From positions 682,001 to 746,000 of the forward strand of contig NZ_JAALDK010000001.1 in NCBI RefSeq assembly GCF_013366925.1: a DNA stretch of 64,000 nucleotides, in the 5' to 3' direction. Positions 31,544 through 42,355 of this stretch are shown one piece after another; the first letter of the stretch is position 1; each line of letters opens with the position of its first letter. Under the pieces are notes generated by a model. It was not told the origin of the DNA. It searched no databases and saw only the letters and a program-made list of their open reading frames with translations. Made by a program: the position numbers and the translations under genes. Origin of the DNA: Paraburkholderia youngii (lineage in GTDB: Bacteria > Pseudomonadota > Gammaproteobacteria > Burkholderiales > Burkholderiaceae).

Positions 31544-32902
31544 ATGGCACGTCGTTACTTCGGAACGGACGGCATTCGAGGCAAGGTCGGGGAAGGCCCG
31601 ATCACGCCGGAATTCGTGTTGCGGCTCGGCTACGCGGCCGGCAAGGTGCTCGCGGGCGCCGATCAATGGGCGAAGACAGGCGCTCGCCCGACCGTGCTGA
31701 TCGGCAAGGACACGCGCGTCTCGGGCTACATGCTCGAAGCCGCGCTCGAATCGGGCTTTTCGGCGGCCGGCGTCGACGTGATGCTGGCCGGCCCGATGCC
31801 GACTCCCGGCATCGCCTATCTGACGCGCGCGCTGCGGCTTGCCGCGGGCGTCGTGATCAGCGCGTCGCATAACCCGTACTACGACAACGGTATCAAGTTC
31901 TTCTCGGCCGACGGCAACAAGTTGCCGGACGACGTCGAGGCGCAGATCGAGGAGCAGCTCGAGCTGCCGCTCGCTTGCGCGGCTTCCGAGCAGTTGGGCA
32001 AGGCGCGTCGTCTCGACGACGCGGCCGGCCGCTACATCGAGTTCTGCAAGAGCACCTTCCCGGCCGCGTACGACCTGCGCGGCATGAAGCTCGTCGTCGA
32101 TTGCGCGCATGGCGCCGCGTACGACGTCGCGCCGCACGTGTTCCATGAGCTCGGCGCGGAAGTGATCCCGATCGGCGTCTCGCCGAACGGCTTCAATATC
32201 AACGACGGCGTCGGCGCGACCGCGCCGGATGCGCTGGTGCGCGCGGTGCGCGCGAACCACGCGGACCTCGGTATCGCGCTCGATGGCGACGCCGACCGTT
32301 TGCAGGTAGTCGACGAGTCCGGCCGCCTGTTCAACGGCGACGAGCTGCTGTACGTGCTGGTCAAAGACCGTATCGCGACCGCCGGCCACGTGGAAGGCGC
32401 GGTCGGCACACTGATGACCAACATGGCCGTGGAGGTCGCGCTGCAGAGAGCCGGCGTCAAGTTCGTGCGCGCCGCGGTCGGCGACCGCTATGTGCTCGAA
32501 CAGCTTCGCGAACACGGCTGGCAGCTCGGCGCCGAAGGTTCGGGCCACATTCTGTCGCTCGATCGCCATTCGACCGGCGACGGCATCGTGTCCGCTCTGC
32601 TCGTGCTGGCGGCGATGCAGCGCAGCGGCAAGTCGCTCGCGGATCTGCTCGACGGCGTCACGCTGTTCCCGCAGAAGCTGATCAACGTGCGCATGAAGCC
32701 CGGCGCGGACTGGAAGGGCAGCGATACGATTCGTAGCGCGATCAAGGTGGCCGAAGGCGCGCTCGACGGGCGCGGTCGCGTCCTGATCCGCGCGTCGGGC
32801 ACCGAGCCGGTACTGCGCGTGATGGTAGAGGCGCAGAACGTCGCGGACGCGCTCGAGCATTCGGAAGCGATTGCGCAAGCCGTGCGGGTAGCAACGGCCT
32901 GA
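31544..32902 (+). CDS. glmM: Phosphoglucosamine mutase
   Basis: The ATG at 31544 gives 452 residues starting '[16 protein letters not shown]'. The active-site Ser108 lies in 'VVISASHNP', the metal loop is '[10 protein letters not shown]' and the sugar-binding loop is 'EGSGHIL'. The phosphate loop '[13 protein letters not shown]' is near the C-terminus. It converts glucosamine-6-phosphate to glucosamine-1-phosphate for UDP-GlcNAc and cell-wall synthesis. It lies just downstream of folP and upstream of the pst operon, from which it is separated by a Pho box. Confidence 0.97.
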   Translation: MARRYFGTDGIRGKVGEGPITPEFVLRLGYAAGKVLAGADQWAKTGARPTVLIGKDTRVSGYMLEAALESGFSAAGVDVMLAGPMPTPGIAYLTRALRLAAGVVISASHNPYYDNGIKFFSADGNKLPDDVEAQIEEQLELPLACAASEQLGKARRLDDAAGRYIEFCKSTFPAAYDLRGMKLVVDCAHGAAYDVAPHVFHELGAEVIPIGVSPNGFNINDGVGATAPDALVRAVRANHADLGIALDGDADRLQVVDESGRLFNGDELLYVLVKDRIATAGHVEGAVGTLMTNMAVEVALQRAGVKFVRAAVGDRYVLEQLREHGWQLGAEGSGHILSLDRHSTGDGIVSALLVLAAMQRSGKSLADLLDGVTLFPQKLINVRMKPGADWKGSDTIRSAIKVAEGALDGRGRVLIRASGTEPVLRVMVEAQNVADALEHSEAIAQAVRVATA

Positions 32903-33187
32903 TCTGTTCCCCAACAGGCGGCGGGCGGCGGCGACCGCTTGCGGCCTGACGGTCGCTCCGAGAGCTCCGGCGACCCGCGTGCCATGACCTTCGTCGCCGG
33001 CTTCACCCCAATAAATCCCCACGCTGCAGCCGCCAAAAGGTCGGTGCATCCCGCACCAAAATGTCTCTCCGCACCGAGCGCAAACGTTCGCGCCCCGTCT
33101 TTTTCGTCTAACTTGAAAAATGCAATGCAACGAGCATCGCAATCGCGGCAATTCGCCGGCTCCCGAACCTTTCATTGGGTAATGTGA
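32903..33187. other. Intergenic region without a gene
   Basis: Between glmM and the Pho box there is no convincing coding frame or tRNA on either strand. The right part is AT-richer than its surroundings, as expected upstream of a strong regulated promoter. Confidence 0.6.
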
Positions 33188-33231
33188 CTGTCACATCTGA
33201 TTCACGATCAGTCACGTTTTTGTCATAAAGA
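33188..33231 (+). promoter_or_regulatory. Tandem Pho box upstream of pstS
   Basis: Four GTCA/TTCA units start at 33190, 33201, 33211 and 33222, i.e. every 10-11 bases, each followed by an AT-rich stretch (the last reads TGTCATAAAG). This is the PhoB-binding direct-repeat pattern. It ends about 68 bases before the pstS ATG, so phosphate starvation should switch on pstSCAB-phoU-phoBR. Confidence 0.85.
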
Positions 33232-33298
33232 GACCCTAAGCTTCGCGGTGTTCGAGTTTCCCGCTCACACCACACGCTCACACTCCATTGGAGGTCTC

Positions 33299-34330
33299 AT
33301 GAAATTGATGCAAACCGTGTTCGCTGGCGTCGCTGGCGCGCTTTTCGCAATCGCAGCGCAAGCCGCAGACATCACCGGCGCGGGCAGCACGTTCGCGGCA
33401 CCGATTTACACGAAGTGGGCCGACGCTTATCAGAAGACCGGCGGCGGCAAGGTTAACTACCAGGGCATCGGGTCGTCGGGCGGCATCAAGCAGATCGAGG
33501 CGAAGACCGTCGATTTCGCTGGTTCGGACGCTCCGCTGAAGGACGACGAACTCGCGAAGCAAGGCCTGTTCCAATTCCCGACGGTGGTCGGCGGCGTGGT
33601 GCCGGCAGTCAACGTGCCGGGCGTGAAGCCGGGCGAACTGGTGCTGTCGGGTGAAGTGCTCGGCGACATCTATCTCGGCAAGATCAAAAAGTGGAATGAC
33701 CCGGCAATCGTCGCGCTGAACGCGAAGGTCAAGCTGCCGGATCTGGACATCGCCGTGGTGCGCCGCGCCGACGGTTCGGGCACCAGCTTCATCTGGACGA
33801 ACTACCTGTCGAAGGTCAACCCGGAATGGAAGACGAAGGTCGGTGAAGGTGCGACGGTCAACTGGCCGACCGGCACGGGCGGCAAGGGTAACGACGGCGT
33901 CGCGGCATTCGTGCAGCGTCTGCCGGGTTCGATCGGCTACGTCGAATGGGCCTACGCCAAGCAGAACCACATGAACTACGTCGCGATGAAGAACGAAGCT
34001 GGCGCAGTGGTTCAGCCGCAGACGGACACGTTCAAGGCAGCGGCTGCTGGCGCTGACTGGTCGAAGTCGTTCTACCAGATCCTGACGAACGAGCCGGGCA
34101 AGAACGCATGGCCGATCGTCGGCGCGACGTTCGTGCTGCTGCACACGACGCAGGAAAAGGCACCGCAAGGCGCGGAAACGCTGAAGTTCTTCGACTGGGC
34201 GTTCAAGAACGGCGGTCAGGCTGCGAACGATCTGGACTACATCTCGCTGCCGGAATCGGTCGTGTCGGAAATCCGCACGCAGTGGAAGCAGAAGGTCAAG
34301 GATTCGGCAGGCAAGACGCTCGCCGAGTAA
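33299..34330 (+). CDS. pstS: Phosphate ABC transporter periplasmic binding protein
   Basis: The ATG at 33299, preceded by GGAG, gives 343 residues. The signal peptide ends '[11 protein letters not shown]'. Phosphate-contact motifs are visible: '[11 protein letters not shown]', '[11 protein letters not shown]', '[10 protein letters not shown]' and 'RADGSGTSF'. It binds inorganic phosphate in the periplasm and hands it to PstCA. A Pho box lies upstream and a perfect palindrome lies between it and pstC. Confidence 0.97.
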   Translation: MKLMQTVFAGVAGALFAIAAQAADITGAGSTFAAPIYTKWADAYQKTGGGKVNYQGIGSSGGIKQIEAKTVDFAGSDAPLKDDELAKQGLFQFPTVVGGVVPAVNVPGVKPGELVLSGEVLGDIYLGKIKKWNDPAIVALNAKVKLPDLDIAVVRRADGSGTSFIWTNYLSKVNPEWKTKVGEGATVNWPTGTGGKGNDGVAAFVQRLPGSIGYVEWAYAKQNHMNYVAMKNEAGAVVQPQTDTFKAAAAGADWSKSFYQILTNEPGKNAWPIVGATFVLLHTTQEKAPQGAETLKFFDWAFKNGGQAANDLDYISLPESVVSEIRTQWKQKVKDSAGKTLAE

Positions 34331-34378
34331 CAGGCGTAAGCTGGCGCGGTATGTCTGAATCGCGCCTCGTAGCACCCC

Positions 34379-34402
34379 GGCCGTCCTCGTACGAGGACGG
34401 CC
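34379..34402 (+). terminator. Perfect palindromic hairpin between pstS and pstC
   Basis: GGCCGTCCTCGT and ACGAGGACGGCC form a perfect 24-base palindrome with no T-run after it. Such a structure can stabilise the abundant pstS message and reduce read-through to the membrane genes. Confidence 0.65.
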
Positions 34403-34490
34403 TGTGACTTTCACGCGGCACGCGCCGCATGCATCACCGCCCGCCCGACAAGTGTCGTCCGGCAACTGGAAACAGGTCCCTCAGGCTCTC

Positions 34491-35492
34491 ATGTCCGATA
34501 TTCATTTAGCGTCCGGCACGAGCCGGGCCACTCCGCCTGGCAGCGCGTCGCAGCAAAAAGCGCCTGGCCGCTCCGGCGATGTGATCTTCGGCGGCCTCGC
34601 ACGCCTTTCCGCGATCGTCACGCTGCTGCTGCTCGGCGGCATCATCGTGTCGCTGATCATCGCCTCGATGCCGTCGATTCGCGAGTTCGGTCTCGCGTTC
34701 CTGTGGACGGCGGTGTGGGATCCACCCAGCAAGCAATTCGGCGCGCTCGTGCCGATCTACGGCACTCTCGCGACGTCGATCATCGCTCTCATCATCGCGG
34801 TGCCCGTCAGCTTCGGCATCGCGCTGTTTCTGACCGAACTGTCGCCCGCGTGGCTGCGTCGGCCGCTCGGCATCGCGATCGAACTGCTCGCCGCGATTCC
34901 GTCGATCGTGTACGGCATGTGGGGCCTGCTCGTGTTCGCGCCGATCTTCGCGGTGTGGTTCCAGAAGCCTCTCGGCGCGGTGCTCGGCGGCATTCCGATC
35001 GTCGGTGCGCTGTTCTCGGGTCCGCCGATCGGCATCGGCATTCTGTGCGCGGGCGTGATCCTTGCGATCATGATCATCCCGTACATCGCGGCGGTCATGC
35101 GCGACGTGTTCGAAGTGACGCCGGTGCTGCTGAAGGAATCGGCCTACGGTATCGGCTGCACGACGTGGGAAGTGATCTGGAAGATCGTACTGCCGTACAC
35201 CAAGACCGGTGTGATCGGCGGCATCATGCTGGGCCTCGGCCGCGCGCTGGGTGAGACGATGGCGGTCACCTTCGTGATCGGCAACACCAATCTGCTCGAC
35301 AATATTTCGCTGTTTTCGCCGGGCAACAGCATCACGTCGGCGCTCGCCAACGAGTTCGCGGAAGCGGACCCGGGCCTGCACACGTCGGCGCTGATGGAAC
35401 TCGGCCTGATCCTGTTCGTGATTACATTCATCGTGCTGGCGATTTCGAAAATCATGCTGCTGCGTCTCGAGAAAGGGGAGGGCGCGAAATGA
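34491..35492 (+). CDS. pstC: Phosphate ABC transporter permease PstC
   Basis: The ATG at 34491 gives 333 residues with about six membrane segments. The binding-protein-dependent transport signature lies in '[20 protein letters not shown]', and '[22 protein letters not shown]' is highly typical of PstC. The earlier frame to 34404 overlaps the hairpin end and is less likely. It overlaps pstA by 4 bases (ATGA). Confidence 0.96.
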   Translation: MSDIHLASGTSRATPPGSASQQKAPGRSGDVIFGGLARLSAIVTLLLLGGIIVSLIIASMPSIREFGLAFLWTAVWDPPSKQFGALVPIYGTLATSIIALIIAVPVSFGIALFLTELSPAWLRRPLGIAIELLAAIPSIVYGMWGLLVFAPIFAVWFQKPLGAVLGGIPIVGALFSGPPIGIGILCAGVILAIMIIPYIAAVMRDVFEVTPVLLKESAYGIGCTTWEVIWKIVLPYTKTGVIGGIMLGLGRALGETMAVTFVIGNTNLLDNISLFSPGNSITSALANEFAEADPGLHTSALMELGLILFVITFIVLAISKIMLLRLEKGEGAK

Positions 35493-36385
35493 GCGGGCCG
35501 TCCCTGAATATGCCGGGTCTGAAGGACCCCGCGACGCTCGAAGCGATGCGCGTGCGTCTGCAAGGGCGCCGTCGGATGACCAACGCGATCGCGCTGACGC
35601 TGTCGCTCGCGGCGATGGCGTTCGGCCTGCTGTGGCTCGTGTGGATTCTCTATACGACGCTGCATCTCGGGATCGGCGGTTTGTCGGTCGAGCTCTTCAC
35701 GCAGTCGACGCCGCCGCCGAACACCGATGGCGGCGGTCTTGCGAATGCGATCGTCGGCAGCCTGTTGCTGGTCGCGCTCGCGACCTTCGTCGGCACGCCG
35801 ATCGGCATCATGGCGGGCGTCTATCTCGCCGAATACGGCCAGAAGGGCTGGCTTGCGAACCTCACGCGCTTCATCAACGACATCCTGCTGTCGGCGCCGT
35901 CGATCGTCATCGGTCTATTCGTCTACGCGCTCGTCGTCGCGAAGATGGGCCACTTCAGCGGCTGGGCCGGCGTGCTCGCGCTGGCGCTTCTGCAGATTCC
36001 GATCGTGATCCGCACGACCGAAAACATGCTGAAGCTCGTGCCGAATGCGATGCGGGAAGCCGCGTTCGCGCTCGGCACGCCGAAGTGGAAGATGGTGCTG
36101 TCGATCACGCTGAAGGCGTCGATCGCGGGCATCGTTACCGGTGTGCTGCTCGCCATCGCGCGGATTGCCGGCGAAACCGCGCCGCTGCTTTTTACCGCGC
36201 TGTCGAACCAGTTCTTCTCGGTCGATATGGGCCAGCCGGTCGCGAACCTGCCGGTCACGATCTACAAGTTTGCGATGAGCCCGTTCGCGCAATGGCAATC
36301 GCTCGCGTGGGCCGGCGTCTTCCTGATCACGCTCGCGGTGCTGGGACTGAATATCCTCGCGCGCACGATCTTCTCGAACAAGTAA
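35489..36385 (+). CDS. pstA: Phosphate ABC transporter permease PstA
   Basis: The 298-residue protein starts at the ATG overlapping the pstC stop. It has about six membrane segments, the '[20 protein letters not shown]' coupling loop and '[21 protein letters not shown]', which is diagnostic of PstA. It forms the inner-membrane channel with PstC. The overlap indicates translational coupling. Confidence 0.96.
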   Translation: MSGPSLNMPGLKDPATLEAMRVRLQGRRRMTNAIALTLSLAAMAFGLLWLVWILYTTLHLGIGGLSVELFTQSTPPPNTDGGGLANAIVGSLLLVALATFVGTPIGIMAGVYLAEYGQKGWLANLTRFINDILLSAPSIVIGLFVYALVVAKMGHFSGWAGVLALALLQIPIVIRTTENMLKLVPNAMREAAFALGTPKWKMVLSITLKASIAGIVTGVLLAIARIAGETAPLLFTALSNQFFSVDMGQPVANLPVTIYKFAMSPFAQWQSLAWAGVFLITLAVLGLNILARTIFSNK

Positions 36386-36401
36386 GGGCGGAGTGAATCC
36401 G

Positions 36402-37250
36402 ATGAACATGGCAGAAACCCAACTCAATCCGGTCGGGCACGCAACCGCGCCCGCGGGCTCCGACCCCGAACACAGCGCTCACGCGCAAACGCCGTCGCGT
36501 CCGAAGATCGAAGTCAAGGATCTCAACTTCTTCTACGGCAAGTACCACGCGCTGAAGAACATCAATCTGCAGATTCCCGAAGGCAAGGTGACCGCGTTCA
36601 TCGGCCCGTCGGGCTGCGGCAAGTCCACGCTGCTGCGAACCTTCAACAAGATGTACGCGCTGTATCCGGAGCAGCGCGCGGAAGGCGAGATCGTGATGGA
36701 CGGTGAAAACCTGCTGACTACGCGCCAGGATATTTCGCTGTTGCGCGCGCGCATCGGCATGGTGTTCCAGAAGCCGACGCCGTTCCCGATGTCGATCTAC
36801 GACAACATCGCTTTCGGCGTGAAGATGTTCGAGAAGCTGTCGCGCTCGGAAATGGACGACCGCGTCGAATGGGCGCTGACCAAGGCGGCGCTGTGGAACG
36901 AAGTGAAGGACAAGCTCGGCCAGAGCGGCTACGGTCTGTCGGGCGGCCAGCAGCAGCGTCTGTGTATCGCGCGCGGTATCGCGATCCGCCCCGAAGTGCT
37001 GCTGCTCGACGAGCCGTGCTCGGCGCTCGACCCGATTTCGACGGGCCGTATCGAAGAACTGATCGCCGAACTGAAGAGCGACTACACGGTCGTGATCGTC
37101 ACGCACAACATGCAGCAGGCGGCCCGCTGTTCGGACTACACTGCCTATATGTACCTCGGTGAACTGATCGAATTCGGCGACACAGAAAAAATCTTCATCA
37201 AGCCGGTCCGCAAGGAAACCGAGGACTACATCACCGGCCGCTTCGGCTGA
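36402..37250 (+). CDS. pstB: Phosphate ABC transporter ATP-binding protein
   Basis: I choose the ATG at 36402 because GGCGGAG ends 8 bases before it; the GTG at 36393 overlaps that ribosome site. The protein has 282 residues: Walker A 'GPSGCGKST', Q-loop '[10 protein letters not shown]', ABC signature 'LSGGQQQRL', Walker B '[13 protein letters not shown]' and switch His in 'VTHNM'. A 30-residue polar N-terminal extension precedes the domain. It powers phosphate uptake and takes part in PhoR signalling. Confidence 0.97.
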   Translation: MNMAETQLNPVGHATAPAGSDPEHSAHAQTPSRPKIEVKDLNFFYGKYHALKNINLQIPEGKVTAFIGPSGCGKSTLLRTFNKMYALYPEQRAEGEIVMDGENLLTTRQDISLLRARIGMVFQKPTPFPMSIYDNIAFGVKMFEKLSRSEMDDRVEWALTKAALWNEVKDKLGQSGYGLSGGQQQRLCIARGIAIRPEVLLLDEPCSALDPISTGRIEELIAELKSDYTVVIVTHNMQQAARCSDYTAYMYLGELIEFGDTEKIFIKPVRKETEDYITGRFG

Positions 37251-37278
37251 TCCGCCGGGCAATACAACGGAGTACGAC

Positions 37279-37983
37279 ATGTCCGATAAACATCTGTCCA
37301 GCCAGTTCGACGCCGACCTGAACCTCGTTTCGTCGAAAGTGCTCGAAATGGGCGGCCTCGTCGAATCGCAGATCGTCAACGCGATGCAGGCGCTCAACGA
37401 ATTCGACCTCGGTATGTGCGAGCAGGTCATCGCCGCCGAAGACCGTCTGAACAAGATGGAAGTCGAGATCGACGAGGAGTGCAGCAACATCATCGCGCGC
37501 CGTCAGCCGGCCGCGCGCGATCTGCGCCTGCTGATCGCGATCTCGAAGACCATCACGAACCTCGAGCGCGCCGGCGACGAGGCCGAGAAGATCGCGAAAC
37601 GCACCAGGCGTCTGATGGAAGACGGCGCCTCGCGCACCATCAACATCGCCGAGATCAAGCTGTCCGGCGAGATGGCCGTGTCGATCCTGCGCCGCGCGCT
37701 CGACGCGTTCGCGCGTCTGGACACGGTCGCGGCCGCGCAGATCGTGCGCGACGACAAGGCGATCGATGAGGAATTCCGCGCGTTCGTGCGCAAGCTGATT
37801 TCGTATATGACCGAAGATCCGCGTTCGATCTCGGTGGGCCTCGACTTCCTGTTCATCGCCAAGGCGATCGAGCGGATCGGCGACCACGCGAAGAACATCG
37901 CCGAATTCATCATCTACATCGTCAAGGGTACCGACGTGCGGCACCAGTCGCGCGACGCGCTCGAACGCGAAGCGCTCAGCTAA
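37279..37983 (+). CDS. phoU: Phosphate transport system regulator PhoU
   Basis: The 234-residue all-helical protein has two PhoU repeats, each with an acidic metal-binding motif ('EIDEECSNIIARRQPAARDLR' region in repeat 1 and 'DPRSISVGLDFLFIAKAIER' in repeat 2). It links the Pst transporter to PhoR so that the kinase is held off when phosphate is plentiful. It follows pstB by 28 bases. Confidence 0.96.
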   Translation: MSDKHLSSQFDADLNLVSSKVLEMGGLVESQIVNAMQALNEFDLGMCEQVIAAEDRLNKMEVEIDEECSNIIARRQPAARDLRLLIAISKTITNLERAGDEAEKIAKRTRRLMEDGASRTINIAEIKLSGEMAVSILRRALDAFARLDTVAAAQIVRDDKAIDEEFRAFVRKLISYMTEDPRSISVGLDFLFIAKAIERIGDHAKNIAEFIIYIVKGTDVRHQSRDALEREALS

Positions 37984-38009
37984 TCCAGAGATAAGGAACA
38001 GAGGTGCCG

Positions 38010-38711
38010 ATGCCCAGCAGCATTCTCGTCATTGAAGATGAGCCCGCCATTTCCGAATTGATTTCGGTCAATCTTCAACACGCCGGACACTGCCCGATTC
38101 GCGCGTACAACGCGGAGCAGGCGCACAACCTGATCAGCGACGTGCTGCCCGATCTCGTGCTGCTCGACTGGATGTTGCCGGGCAAATCGGGCATTTCGTT
38201 CGCGCGCGATCTGCGCAACAACGAGCGCACGAAGCATATCCCGATCATCATGCTGACCGCGCGGGGCGACGAGCAGGACAAGGTGCTCGGCCTCGAGATC
38301 GGCGCCGACGACTACGTGACGAAGCCGTTCTCGCCGAAGGAACTGATGGCGCGCATCAAGGCGGTGCTGCGCCGCCGCGCGCCGCAGCTAACCGAAGACG
38401 TGGTCGCGATCAACGGCCTGAAGCTCGATCCGGCCACGCACCGCGTCGCGGCGCATGCGGAAGGCAGCGAGATCAAGCTCGATCTCGGCCCGACCGAATT
38501 CCGTCTACTGCATTTCTTCATGACTCACCCGGAGCGCGTGCACAGCCGCACGCAACTGCTCGACCAGGTGTGGGGCGATCACGTGTTCGTCGAAGAGCGT
38601 ACCGTCGACGTGCATATCAAGCGTCTGCGTGCGGCACTCAAGCCGGCCGGGTGCGATGCTATGATTGAAACGGTACGCGGCAGCGGCTACCGGCTGGCGA
38701 AGAGCGCCTGA
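38010..38711 (+). CDS. phoB: Phosphate response regulator PhoB
   Basis: From the ATG at 38010 the protein has 233 residues (a GTG two codons upstream is possible). The receiver domain has the acidic pair in 'VIEDEP', phosphoacceptor Asp53 in 'LLDWMLPG', Thr in 'LTARG' and Lys in 'TKPFSPKE'. A winged-helix OmpR/PhoB DNA-binding domain follows, ending 'VDVHIKRLRAAL...VRGSGYRL'. It should bind the Pho boxes upstream of pstS and probably ppk1. Confidence 0.97.
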   Translation: MPSSILVIEDEPAISELISVNLQHAGHCPIRAYNAEQAHNLISDVLPDLVLLDWMLPGKSGISFARDLRNNERTKHIPIIMLTARGDEQDKVLGLEIGADDYVTKPFSPKELMARIKAVLRRRAPQLTEDVVAINGLKLDPATHRVAAHAEGSEIKLDLGPTEFRLLHFFMTHPERVHSRTQLLDQVWGDHVFVEERTVDVHIKRLRAALKPAGCDAMIETVRGSGYRLAKSA

Positions 38712-38800
38712 CAGCCGTCGTCGGCGGCGCACTGCACTGCGTAGCTGTTGAGCCGCCGCACCTCCTTCCTGCGCAGTATTTTCTCTTCGATCGCTAGACC

Positions 38801-40114
38801 ATGAACATCATCTGGGCGCGCTCCATCGTGTCCGTCGTGCTGCTTGCTGTTCTGTGCGCGGTGGTCGGCGCACTGGTGAACATTAAGGCAGGGCTCGCTC
38901 TCGCCATCGTCATGCTGCTCGCACAGAGCGTCTTCAGTACCTTCCATAAGCAGCGTCTGTGGCGTCTGCTCGATGCGCCGGTGTACGGCGAAGTGCCGAG
39001 CGCCCCCGGCATCTGGGGCGAAATCTACTACCGTCTGCACAAGCTCGCGAAGCGCTGGCACGCCCAGGTGCGCCAGGTCGAGCAGCAGCATTCGCGTTTC
39101 ATCCAGGCGATCCAGGCGTCGCCGAATGGCGTCGCGATGCTCGACGATCACGATCAGATCGAATGGTGCAACGCGATTTCCGAAAGCCACTTCGGGCTCG
39201 ATGCGAAGCGCGATCTGCGCCAGCACATCACGCATCTGGTGCGCCATCCGGATTTCGTGCGCTATCTGAATTCGCATCGGTACGAGGAAATGCTGATCAT
39301 GCGCGGCATGGGCGACAAGCGCCAGAACGTGCTGTCGGTGCAGGTGTTTCCGTATGGCGACAATCGCAAACTGGTGCTGTCGCAGGACATCACCGAACTC
39401 GAGCGCACCGATGCGATGCGGCGTGACTTCGTCGCCAACGTGTCGCACGAACTGAAAACGCCGCTTACCGTGCTGTCCGGTTTTCTCGAGACGATGCGCG
39501 AGCTGCCGTTGGGCGAGGCCGAGCGCGCGCGCTATCTCGACCTGATGGAGCAGCAGGCGTCGCGCATGCGTCATATCGTCAGCGATCTGCTGGTGCTCGC
39601 GACGCTCGAAGGTGACAACAAGCCGCCGAGCGATCAGATGATCGACATGCAGGCAGTATTGCGGCATCTGCGCGACGACGCGCAGAGCCTGTCCGGCGAT
39701 CATCACAAGATCGTCTTCGAAGCCGACGAAGCGTTGACGGTAACCGGCGTCGAAACCGAGATTCTCAGCGCGTTCGGCAACCTGGTGACGAACGCGATCC
39801 GCTACACGCCGGACGGCGGCTCGATCAAGGTCACCTGGCGTGCGCAGGGTGGCCATGCGGTGTTCTCGGTCATCGATAGCGGCCTCGGCATTCCGGCCGC
39901 CGATATTCCACGACTCACCGAGCGCTTCTATCGCGTCGATCGCAGCCGTTCGCGCGACACGGGCGGCACCGGGCTCGGTCTCGCGATCGTCAAGCACGTA
40001 TTGCAACGGCACGATGCGCAACTCGAAGTGAAGAGCGAAGAAGGGCGCGGCAGCACGTTCACGGTGCGTTTTCCGGTGTATCGGACCGCGCGCTGCCAAA
40101 CCGCGCAGGTTTGA
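38801..40114 (+). CDS. phoR: Phosphate sensor histidine kinase PhoR
   Basis: The 437-residue protein has two N-terminal membrane segments (about 8-26 and 29-47) with almost no periplasmic loop, as in other PhoR proteins. A PAS-like domain (about 100-195) comes before the HisKA domain with His216 ('FVANVSHELKTPL'). The ATPase domain shows the N box 'NLVTNAIRYT' and 'GTGLGLAIVKHVLQRH'. It phosphorylates PhoB under low phosphate. It lies 89 bases after phoB. Confidence 0.96.
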   Translation: MNIIWARSIVSVVLLAVLCAVVGALVNIKAGLALAIVMLLAQSVFSTFHKQRLWRLLDAPVYGEVPSAPGIWGEIYYRLHKLAKRWHAQVRQVEQQHSRFIQAIQASPNGVAMLDDHDQIEWCNAISESHFGLDAKRDLRQHITHLVRHPDFVRYLNSHRYEEMLIMRGMGDKRQNVLSVQVFPYGDNRKLVLSQDITELERTDAMRRDFVANVSHELKTPLTVLSGFLETMRELPLGEAERARYLDLMEQQASRMRHIVSDLLVLATLEGDNKPPSDQMIDMQAVLRHLRDDAQSLSGDHHKIVFEADEALTVTGVETEILSAFGNLVTNAIRYTPDGGSIKVTWRAQGGHAVFSVIDSGLGIPAADIPRLTERFYRVDRSRSRDTGGTGLGLAIVKHVLQRHDAQLEVKSEEGRGSTFTVRFPVYRTARCQTAQV

Positions 40115-40145
40115 GTGCGGCAGCCGTCCGACTGGTCGATCCAGC

Positions 40146-40175
40146 AAAAAACCGCCTGAAACAGGCGGTTTTTTT
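40146..40175. terminator. Bidirectional terminator between phoR and ppk1
   Basis: AAAAAA, CCGCCTG, loop AAA, CAGGCGG and TTTTTTT give a symmetric terminator that works in both directions, as expected for the convergent phoR and ppk1 genes. Confidence 0.93.
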
Positions 40176-40231
40176 ATGCGCGCGGATTGTCAGGTGCCCG
40201 CCGTCGCGGCGAGCACCCGCGACGCGGGCGA

Positions 40232-42295
40232 CTACGAACAGAACTTGCCGAGCAGGCTCATCTGCGCATTGCGCGACGCCTTGCCCGGCCGGCGCCGGCG
40301 ATAGTGACCATCGCTTTGCATCAACCAGGCCGACTGGTTGTCGCCGAGAAACGCCGATAGCCCTTCCGCGATCACGCGCCGTTTCAGCCGCCGGTTGTTG
40401 ACCGGGAATGCGACTTCGACGCGCCGGAACAGATTGCGATCCATCCAGTCGGCGCTCGACAGATAGACCTGCTCCTTGCCGCCGTCGTAGAAGTAGTAGA
40501 TGCGATGATGTTCGAGAAAGCGCCCGACGATCGAGCGCACCGTGATGTTCTCGGAGAGTCCTTGCACGCCCGGCTGCAGCGAGCACACGCCGCGCACGAT
40601 CAGATCGATCTTCACGCCGGCCTGCGCTGCTTCATACAGCTCGGCGATCACCGTCGGCTCGAGCAGTGCGTTCATCTTCGCGACGATGCGCGCCTTCCTG
40701 CCCGCCCGTGCGTGCTCGGCTTCCTTGCGGATCGCTTCGACGAGGTTCGGGTGCAGCGTGAACGGCGACTGCCACAATTCGTGCAGCTTCAGCTCGCCGC
40801 CGATGCCGGTCAGCTGTTGGAATACATGGTGCACGTCCTCGCAGATCTTCTGATCGGCGGTCATCAGACCGAAGTCGGTATAGAGGCGCGCGGTGCGCGG
40901 GTGATAGTTGCCGGTGCCGAGGTGCGCGTAGCGCTTCAGGGTCGACTTGCCGCCCGCCAATACGCGTCGCACGATCAGCATCATTTTCGCGTGGCACTTG
41001 TGGCCGACCACGCCGTAGACCACGTGCGCGCCGACCGCTTCGAGCTGCGAGGCCCAGTTGATGTTGGTTTCTTCGTCGAAGCGCGCGAGCAGCTCGACGA
41101 CCACCGTGACTTCCTTGCCGTTGCGCGCGGCCTGCATCAGCGCGTCCATCAGCGGCGAGTCGGTGCCGGTGCGATAGATGGTCTGCTTGATCGCGACCAC
41201 GTTCGGGTCCTTGGCCGCCTGCAGCAGCAGCTCGAGCACCGGCTGGAAGCTCTCGTACGGATGATGCAGCAGCACGTCGCCCTGATCGATCACGTCGAAC
41301 ATGCTCGTGCTGTTGGCGATCTGCGTCGGCGTCGACGGAATATGCGGTACGAACTTCAGATCCGGCCGGTCGACCATCTCGGGCAGCTGCATCAGCCGCA
41401 CCAGATTGACGGGGCCGTTCACGTAGTAGCAGTCCTTGTTCGACAGACCGCTTTCGTCGAGCAGGCGCCGCACCACGTGCGCGGGCGTGTCCGCCGACAC
41501 TTCGAGCCGCACCGCATTGCCCAGATGCCGCGCCGGCAGTTCGCCCTGCAACGCGACGCGCAGATTGGTGATTTCGTCTTCGTCGACGAACAGTTCGCTA
41601 TTGCGGGTGATGCGAAACTGATTGCAGCTGCGCACGACGAGGTTTGGAAACAGTTCGCCGACGAAGCGTTGCAACAGCGAGCTCAGCAGCACGAAGCCGT
41701 GCGGATAGCCCGACAGTTCCTGCGGCATGCGCACGAGCCGCGGCAGCGCCCGCGGCGCCTGCACGATGCCCATCATCGCCTGGCGGCCGAATGCATCCTT
41801 GCCTTCGAGTTCGACGACGAAGTTCAGGCTCTTGTTCAGCACGCGCGGAAACGGATGGGCGGGATCGAGACCGATCGGCGTCAACACCGGCAGCAGTTCG
41901 TCGACGAAGTAGTTGCGTGCCCATTCGGTCTGCGCGTCGCTCCATGCTTCGGTGCCGTGGAAATAAATACCTTCCTCCTCGAGCGCGGTGAGCACCGTGT
42001 CGTGCAGCATCGTGTACTGGCGATGCACGAGCTTCTGCGCACGCTCGACCACGAGGTCGTACACGTGTTGCAGCGACATGCCGTCCGGCGACAATGCGCC
42101 GGGATTGTCGCGCATCTGTTCCTGAAGGCCGGCCATGCGGACTTCGAAGAATTCGTCGAGATTGCTACTGGTGATGCAGATAAACCGGAGACGTTCGAGC
42201 AGGGGGACGGCGGGATCGGCGGCTTGCGCCAACACGCGCTCGTTGAAACCCAGAATGCCCAGCTCGCGATTCAATAAGGGATAGCGGACGGACAT
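40232..42295 (-). CDS. ppk1: Polyphosphate kinase 1
   Basis: The start at 42295 gives 687 residues beginning 'MSVRYPLLNRELGILGFN'. The phospholipase-D-like active-site His lies in 'GHKCHAKMMLIVRR', with the second in 'HLGTGNYHPRTARLYTD'. 'NLDEFFEVRMAGL' marks the N-terminal domain. It makes polyphosphate from ATP reversibly. It is convergent to phoR and divergent from ppx, and a Pho box candidate lies upstream, so storage of phosphate is probably under PhoB control. Confidence 0.97.
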   Translation of the reverse strand: MSVRYPLLNRELGILGFNERVLAQAADPAVPLLERLRFICITSSNLDEFFEVRMAGLQEQMRDNPGALSPDGMSLQHVYDLVVERAQKLVHRQYTMLHDTVLTALEEEGIYFHGTEAWSDAQTEWARNYFVDELLPVLTPIGLDPAHPFPRVLNKSLNFVVELEGKDAFGRQAMMGIVQAPRALPRLVRMPQELSGYPHGFVLLSSLLQRFVGELFPNLVVRSCNQFRITRNSELFVDEDEITNLRVALQGELPARHLGNAVRLEVSADTPAHVVRRLLDESGLSNKDCYYVNGPVNLVRLMQLPEMVDRPDLKFVPHIPSTPTQIANSTSMFDVIDQGDVLLHHPYESFQPVLELLLQAAKDPNVVAIKQTIYRTGTDSPLMDALMQAARNGKEVTVVVELLARFDEETNINWASQLEAVGAHVVYGVVGHKCHAKMMLIVRRVLAGGKSTLKRYAHLGTGNYHPRTARLYTDFGLMTADQKICEDVHHVFQQLTGIGGELKLHELWQSPFTLHPNLVEAIRKEAEHARAGRKARIVAKMNALLEPTVIAELYEAAQAGVKIDLIVRGVCSLQPGVQGLSENITVRSIVGRFLEHHRIYYFYDGGKEQVYLSSADWMDRNLFRRVEVAFPVNNRRLKRRVIAEGLSAFLGDNQSAWLMQSDGHYRRRRPGKASRNAQMSLLGKFCS

Positions 42296-42355
42296 CGGTG
42301 GCGAGATTGGAATGTCTGAAATGGCGACGGAAAGACGCTCGGAAATTCTCACGAT

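Noticed and set aside
31244..33175. 643-codon minus-strand frame opposite folP and glmM
   Set aside because: Antisense to two conserved enzymes; no domain seen.
40505..42277. 590-codon plus-strand frame opposite ppk1
   Set aside because: Shadow of ppk1, with His/Arg/Gln-rich nonsense sequence.
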